Assembly: GCF_020360975.1 (NCBI RefSeq)
Contig: NW_025408670.1
Span: forward strand, 3,286,001 to 3,350,000
Length of the DNA: 64,000 nt
Reading direction: 5' to 3'
Source of the DNA: Hirsutella rhossiliensis
Taxonomy: Eukaryota > Ascomycota > Sordariomycetes > Hypocreales > Ophiocordycipitaceae
Each line of letters starts with the position of its first letter. The stretch's first letter is position 1. Position numbers and translations under genes: made by a program. The notes beneath the pieces are model-generated. The model was not told the origin of the DNA, ran no database searches, and saw only the letters and a list, made by a program, of their open reading frames with translations. Positions 60,039 through 64,000 of the stretch are shown here, in pieces.

Positions 60039-62709
60039 CTAACAGTCGCCGATAATATCGGCCGTCTTAGTGGCGCCCGGCTCCAGCGGCCGCAGTTTTG
60101 AGCCACAATTCTTGTATTGACCAAGGTGGACGGACTTGCTTTCATAGTCGAAGACGGCATAGGCTGCGCGGAGGAATGGCGAGCCCAGTACATTGTCTAG
60201 TTTGGGAGTTATAAACGCGTTAATCATTGCCGTGTCGCAAGAAGGCGGTTGAAAGGTTGCATGCAAGGGACAAGAGGGACGGGGAGGAGAGGGTTGGTCG
60301 GGGAGAATCAGAACATGAAAGATATGCGCTTTATGCTAGAGATGCTCCATTTTCAGACTTGAATTAGGGTAAGACTTACATTTATTTGTTCCGATCGGGG
60401 TTTGCACAGCCACGGCGCACTTCTCACCGGGTAACCCCATCTTAAAGTCCCGGGCGGGAACGTTGATGGTTGTGTTGCCCAAAGTGAAGTCAATAGTGAC
60501 TTGGGGGTCGCTGTTGCAGCTTATATAGTAGAAACCGCCCTCCTTACTGGCGTCTGGGAAGGCCGGCAAGATCTTATCAATCCAATCCTGGGGTAGGTAA
60601 CAGGCCCGAGAGCCCGTGTCGATGACTACTGGCAAGCTCGAAGAGCCACTGTCGCTCGAGGGGGCGGCCTGCGGCTTTTCTGGTTGTGAGCCGTCTGCTG
60701 CCGTGTAGGAAAGCGAATCGAGACGAATAATCCAGCTTGACGTTGACGTTTCGACATGGTCAGCAGTGCACAAAGGAAGGGCAGAGCTGGGCGTATAGAT
60801 CGCCAAACTCAAGAAGACGACACTGCTGCACACTGCTTGTGCACGGGGAAAAACAAACAGGTGAGCGTGTGAAGGGGATGGCCGGACTTACTGCCTGTTT
60901 TGGTTGGCTACTACATGTCCCGAATCGGGCGTTGAAGCTTGAACGGACGCCGGATCCGGAATGAGTTTTCCCTTCTCGATCACGAGATTCCGCGTATTCT
61001 CATCGATGTTTTCCCAAAAGTGCTTCCCCAGCATCATTGTTGGACCTTTTAGAAATCGCGTTAGCATGGGCTGCACTCGGTGCTGGGGGCGGGATCGAAG
61101 GATTTAGAGCTTGCTGGGACTGAAGTTGAGGATCCGCCATGCAGGTATCTTGCACTAACTTGTGGAATACTTTGCGGCTAGCCAGCAGCGGTCACCTCGT
61201 CGCGAGACAAAGTCTTGAAGCCGCATGGAGAGCAAGACGCTGTTGTTGCCATTGATGCCCGTAACCTCGGCCTCGAGACCGACTTTGGGCCCCATGGCGT
61301 CCACGTCCTCGCACTTGATTTGAGGCTCGTAGCCCTGGGTGAAACCCCCCACAATCCCGCCGAATTGGTTTGCCAGCTTCTCGACCGTGTCTTTGGGCAG
61401 GAACGAGACACGGCCTTCTGGGTTGATGGTGATCGGCGAGATGGGTGTGTCGAGAAAATCGATAGTCGTTTTTGCCGTCTCTGCCGTCTCGTTCCGCACC
61501 CGCAGATAGGAAATCGATTCAAACGTGTATCTGTTGCTTGGAGTGAGTATGCATACAGTTTTGGTGTCTTTTGTGTTTGCTTTTATTATTGCGGAGCGAG
61601 CCGAAACGCGCGCCATGATGCTTCATCAACATTTGCGGCTCAACTTTAACGGTTGAGGGGGACGCAGGAAAACCGGTTTTACTCAAAACCCGGAGAGCAG
61701 CACCAGAGAAGGAAGGGGCGGGAAGTAGGAGGAAACGACAGTAACTTGGAAACATAAGGGACCGCTATCTGTACTCACTTCGGGACATAGGGCTCTGGTT
61801 TAGGTGTGGGAGTCTTGTAGGAGTGGTCGACCAAGGGAAACTCTTCGAGCTTGCCCTGCAGCTGGCTGGTATCGACGCCACCAAAGGTGATGGAGCCGGT
61901 ATTGTAGCGGAAGGGACTTAGAGAGATGCTCACGACTTTGGATCGACAGACTCCCTTGCTGATAAGGCGTTCTAGCACATCGAGAACGCCGCCTTGTGGT
62001 GAAAGACCCAATACGCCTCTGACGCTGCCGAGACGCACGTCTTTTCCGTTCTTATCCACTAGTCCCACGGGCACGGGACCAAGGTCGACAGCTGCGGCCA
62101 GATTTAGTTATTCTTTCAGAATGTGGCAGGTGGATGTCTCGATATAAAGTTGACTGAATCTTATGTCTGGAGACTTGCATCGAAAGACTACACCTAGCGC
62201 GATAAGAGGGATTTGGAGCACTTACGACCTAGGCTCATATTTTGCTCCGTCTTCACAAAGGTGACGCTCTCCCCGCCCGAGTACGATTGTTTGCCCACGG
62301 GGTCGGTCGGCTTGTTCTCGTCGGTCCAGAGGAAGAGCGCTGACCCGTTCTTCCAGTCTTTGGGATCGGTTACATAAGGCAGCCAGAAGGTTGGGGAGCC
62401 GGTATCAGGCTCGACGATGACCCTCTGAGGCGGTGTGCCTACGTGAATGCTGAACGTGTAGGCAATGTCAAGGTTCCCCCAGGGGCGAATGGCTTCGGGC
62501 ACCTGGCGTCGGCTCAAGTCGTCGATCGCCGGTCCACGGCTGCTCACGTCCTCGGCCTCGACCTCGACCTCGAGTGGGAATTGTATCACGCCTTGCTCCT
62601 GTTTGGGCGCCGGTTCAGCACCGCTATCAGTCGGCGGCACCGTCGCGGCCAGGGCCGGCAGCGCCGCCGCCAACAGGCAAAGCGCCTTGCTGATGCTGGT
62701 GAAGGCCAT
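60039..62709 (-). CDS. Secreted pepsin-like aspartic protease with a doubled C-terminal lobe
   Basis: Exons 62226-62709, 61779-62091, 61160-61530 and 61045 down to 60888 give a signal peptide, a propeptide ending near SRRQ, the first catalytic motif EPDTGSPTFWLP, the FGGVDTSQLQGKL flap-side strand, and a second lobe. That lobe has LDTPISPIT where DTG is expected, and a final MMLGKHFWENI. This unit can stop at TAA 60890-60888. The same TAA is part of a GTAAGT donor (exon end 60892) that joins in phase to 60380-60825 and 60039-60196. These add another second lobe with an intact VVIDTGSRACYLP and the usual LGSPFLRAAYAVFD. The joined model has 641 residues. The downstream lobe has no start of its own. 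Family membership is certain; which model is expressed is not. Confidence 0.8.
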
Positions 62710-62973
62710 GCTGATTTTTGTAACTGGCGAGCAACAAGATTCTCTTCCTCGAATGTAGTGTGGGAGGGCCAGGCGGTGCTCTATCTATGCAAAGAGCCAG
62801 GAGTTACGCAGATCAATATATATATATATACAACCTTATGGATGGCTGGGTGGCCTTGTCTTCATTCTCTGTGCGTTTTCTCTCTCCCACTTTCCTCTAT
62901 ATTCCCTCTATGCTATCCAACATGATTCAAGATCATGACTCAACTCAAGCATTCCTAGCTTGTACGTGGATTG
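62710..62973. promoter_or_regulatory. Aspartic protease upstream region
   Basis: A TATATATATATA run lies at about 62818-62830, 110 bases from the start codon on the minus strand. A retrotransposon LTR begins only 265 bp upstream of the start codon. Confidence 0.4.
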
Positions 62974-63163
62974 TGTGAAAGGCCTCTAGTGAGTTGATAC
63001 AACTAACTAGTCCCTATGCTGTTTACTATCAAGATAGAGAAGAAAGAAAGAAAGAAAGAGAATCTACTACATGAGAGCACAATAGCATTTTATAGCTTCG
63101 AGCCAATGGAAGGTTCTAGAAGCTAGGCGGCGCAGCCGCCGTTAAAGCAACTTGCCCGTTACA
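62974..63163 (-). repeat. 3' LTR of chromovirus copy 2
   Basis: The 190-bp LTR is identical to the LTRs of copy 1 except for two adjacent bases (CC in copy 1, TT here on the element strand) near its start. Confidence 0.95.
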
Positions 63164-64000
63164 TTACCTCCCTCCCTTCCAACGTTTCCTCTTCCGGGGT
63201 CGTGGCAATCTGTGGCAAGATGACTTGAGAAGGTGACACTCCTTTATGCTTCTTCCATTGCTTCCATGCATCGGTGTGTCGAATAGTAGTAAGGGGTTCC
63301 CACGTAGGCTGCGAGTAATCATGCCATTTTACGAGCACCTTCTTATGCGTACCTTCCATTCTTTCATCCAGAATTCTTTCAACAAGGTACATCTTTTCGC
63401 CGTCCACCAGCACCGGTGGGGCACTCTCTTGATCGAGTTTCTGCGAAGGCAATGGGTCTCCGGGGACTGGCCGGAGTAGGTCGACGTGAAAGACTGGATG
63501 GATGCGCCCAGGCACATCCAACCTGTAGGCATGTGGGCTAACTTCCGCGAGCACTTGATATTTGGCATGTAGCCAATCGAGCTTCTTGCAGGGTCGCGAT
63601 GTTTTGACATTTCTCAAGTTGAGGTATACCCAATCCCCAGGCTCGTATCTCGGTGCGGCTGTCCTGTGCTTGTTGGCTTGCGCTTGCTGTATTTCCTGGG
63701 CCATAGCTATCGCTGCTTGCGCAAACTCCGTGGCGTCCTGTAGTCTCTGAATAAAATCCTCCGCTGTCGCTTCCCCCTGCGTCGTGTCTTCCGTTCTTCG
63801 ATGCTCAACTAATTGGATTGGCTCGTTGTGGTAGCCGTGCATGAAGAAGAACGGACTCAGTCCGGTGGAGGTTGCTTCCCTCTCGTTAATAGTCGCCATC
63901 GCGATTGGAAGCAAGTCTAACCAGTTCTCCTGCAGATAATTCGTCCATATCCGAAGAATCCTCTCTACCTCTTGGTTCATTCGTTCTGTTGCACCGTCGG
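63159..64000 (-). CDS. Chromovirus pol C-terminus (integrase end and chromodomain), partial
   Basis: One uninterrupted frame enters from the window edge with the end of the integrase core (TERMNQEVERILRIW). It continues through the GPY-like region and chromodomain (YLVERILDERM, KVLVKWHDYSQPTWEP) and ends with EGREVM. The stop codon lies inside the LTR (63161-63159). The matching part of copy 1 is broken into several frames. This copy may therefore be functional, but its upstream part is not visible. Confidence 0.9.
   Translation of the reverse strand, partial: DGATERMNQEVERILRIWTNYLQENWLDLLPIAMATINEREATSTGLSPFFFMHGYHNEPIQLVEHRRTEDTTQGEATAEDFIQRLQDATEFAQAAIAMAQEIQQAQANKHRTAAPRYEPGDWVYLNLRNVKTSRPCKKLDWLHAKYQVLAEVSPHAYRLDVPGRIHPVFHVDLLRPVPGDPLPSQKLDQESAPPVLVDGEKMYLVERILDERMEGTHKKVLVKWHDYSQPTWEPLTTIRHTDAWKQWKKHKGVSPSQVILPQIATTPEEETLEGREVM

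Larger units (their letters stand above)
62974..64000 (-). mobile_element. Chromovirus copy 2, 3' end only (continues beyond the window)
   Basis: This is the same family as 43821-49275 but in opposite orientation. The LTR comes first, followed by the end of pol. The element runs off the right edge. Confidence 0.95.

Overview
This window looks like nuclear DNA of a filamentous ascomycete, probably a hypocrealean Sordariomycete. The evidence is short canonical GT-AG introns (about 50 to 225 bp), a GC-rich third position in coding regions, and typical fungal families: ATP sulfurylase with a C-terminal APS-kinase-like domain, a TRP/Flc-type membrane protein, Zn2Cys6 regulators, a cytochrome b5-fused sphingolipid desaturase, a hAT transposon and a chromodomain Ty3 element. 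The order-level placement is inference. No tRNA, rRNA or CRISPR signal was seen.

Layout. 0.7-2.7 kb holds ATP sulfurylase (minus), followed by a gene-poor stretch with a decayed adenylosuccinate synthetase fragment (4.4-4.9 kb). 6.2-9.2 kb holds a TRP-like membrane protein (plus). 10.3-13.4 kb holds two hypothetical minus-strand genes separated by an AT-rich island. 15.2-16.8 kb holds a GDT1-type cation transporter (minus). 17-21.3 kb is mostly empty apart from an AMP-binding enzyme relic and a small secreted-protein gene. 21.9-25.3 kb is a complete hAT element with a perfect 8-bp target duplication, placed 361 bp ahead of a DCAF11/LEC14B-type WD40 gene (25.6-27.8 kb). 29-40.3 kb is the gene-dense core: CPSF6-like RRM protein, SET-domain methyltransferase, secreted Ser/Pro-rich protein, COQ4, a PDCD5 homologue, an ApbA/PanE-like protein and an FAD monooxygenase. 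40.3-50.2 kb is a repeat cluster carrying a full-length chromovirus (43,821-49,275) among older repeat debris. 50.2-52.1 kb holds a Zn2Cys6 transcription factor (minus), followed by a 4-kb gene-free stretch. 56.2-58.2 kb holds a delta-8 sphingolipid desaturase (plus). 60.0-62.7 kb holds an aspartic protease with a doubled C-terminal lobe (minus). At the right edge is the 3' end of a second, inverted copy of the same chromovirus, which runs off the window.

The genes are independent fungal transcription units (sulfate assimilation, ubiquinone and sphingolipid synthesis, Golgi ion homeostasis, RNA processing, ubiquitin ligase adaptor) and do not form an evident gene cluster. The most informative signals come from the mobile DNA. 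The chromovirus has a 12-nt self-complementarity between its LTR and its primer-binding site, which suggests Tf1-style self-priming. The two chromovirus copies differ over about 830 coding bases only by homopolymer-length changes. The hAT element has ends densely packed with GATC/ATCGAT motifs.
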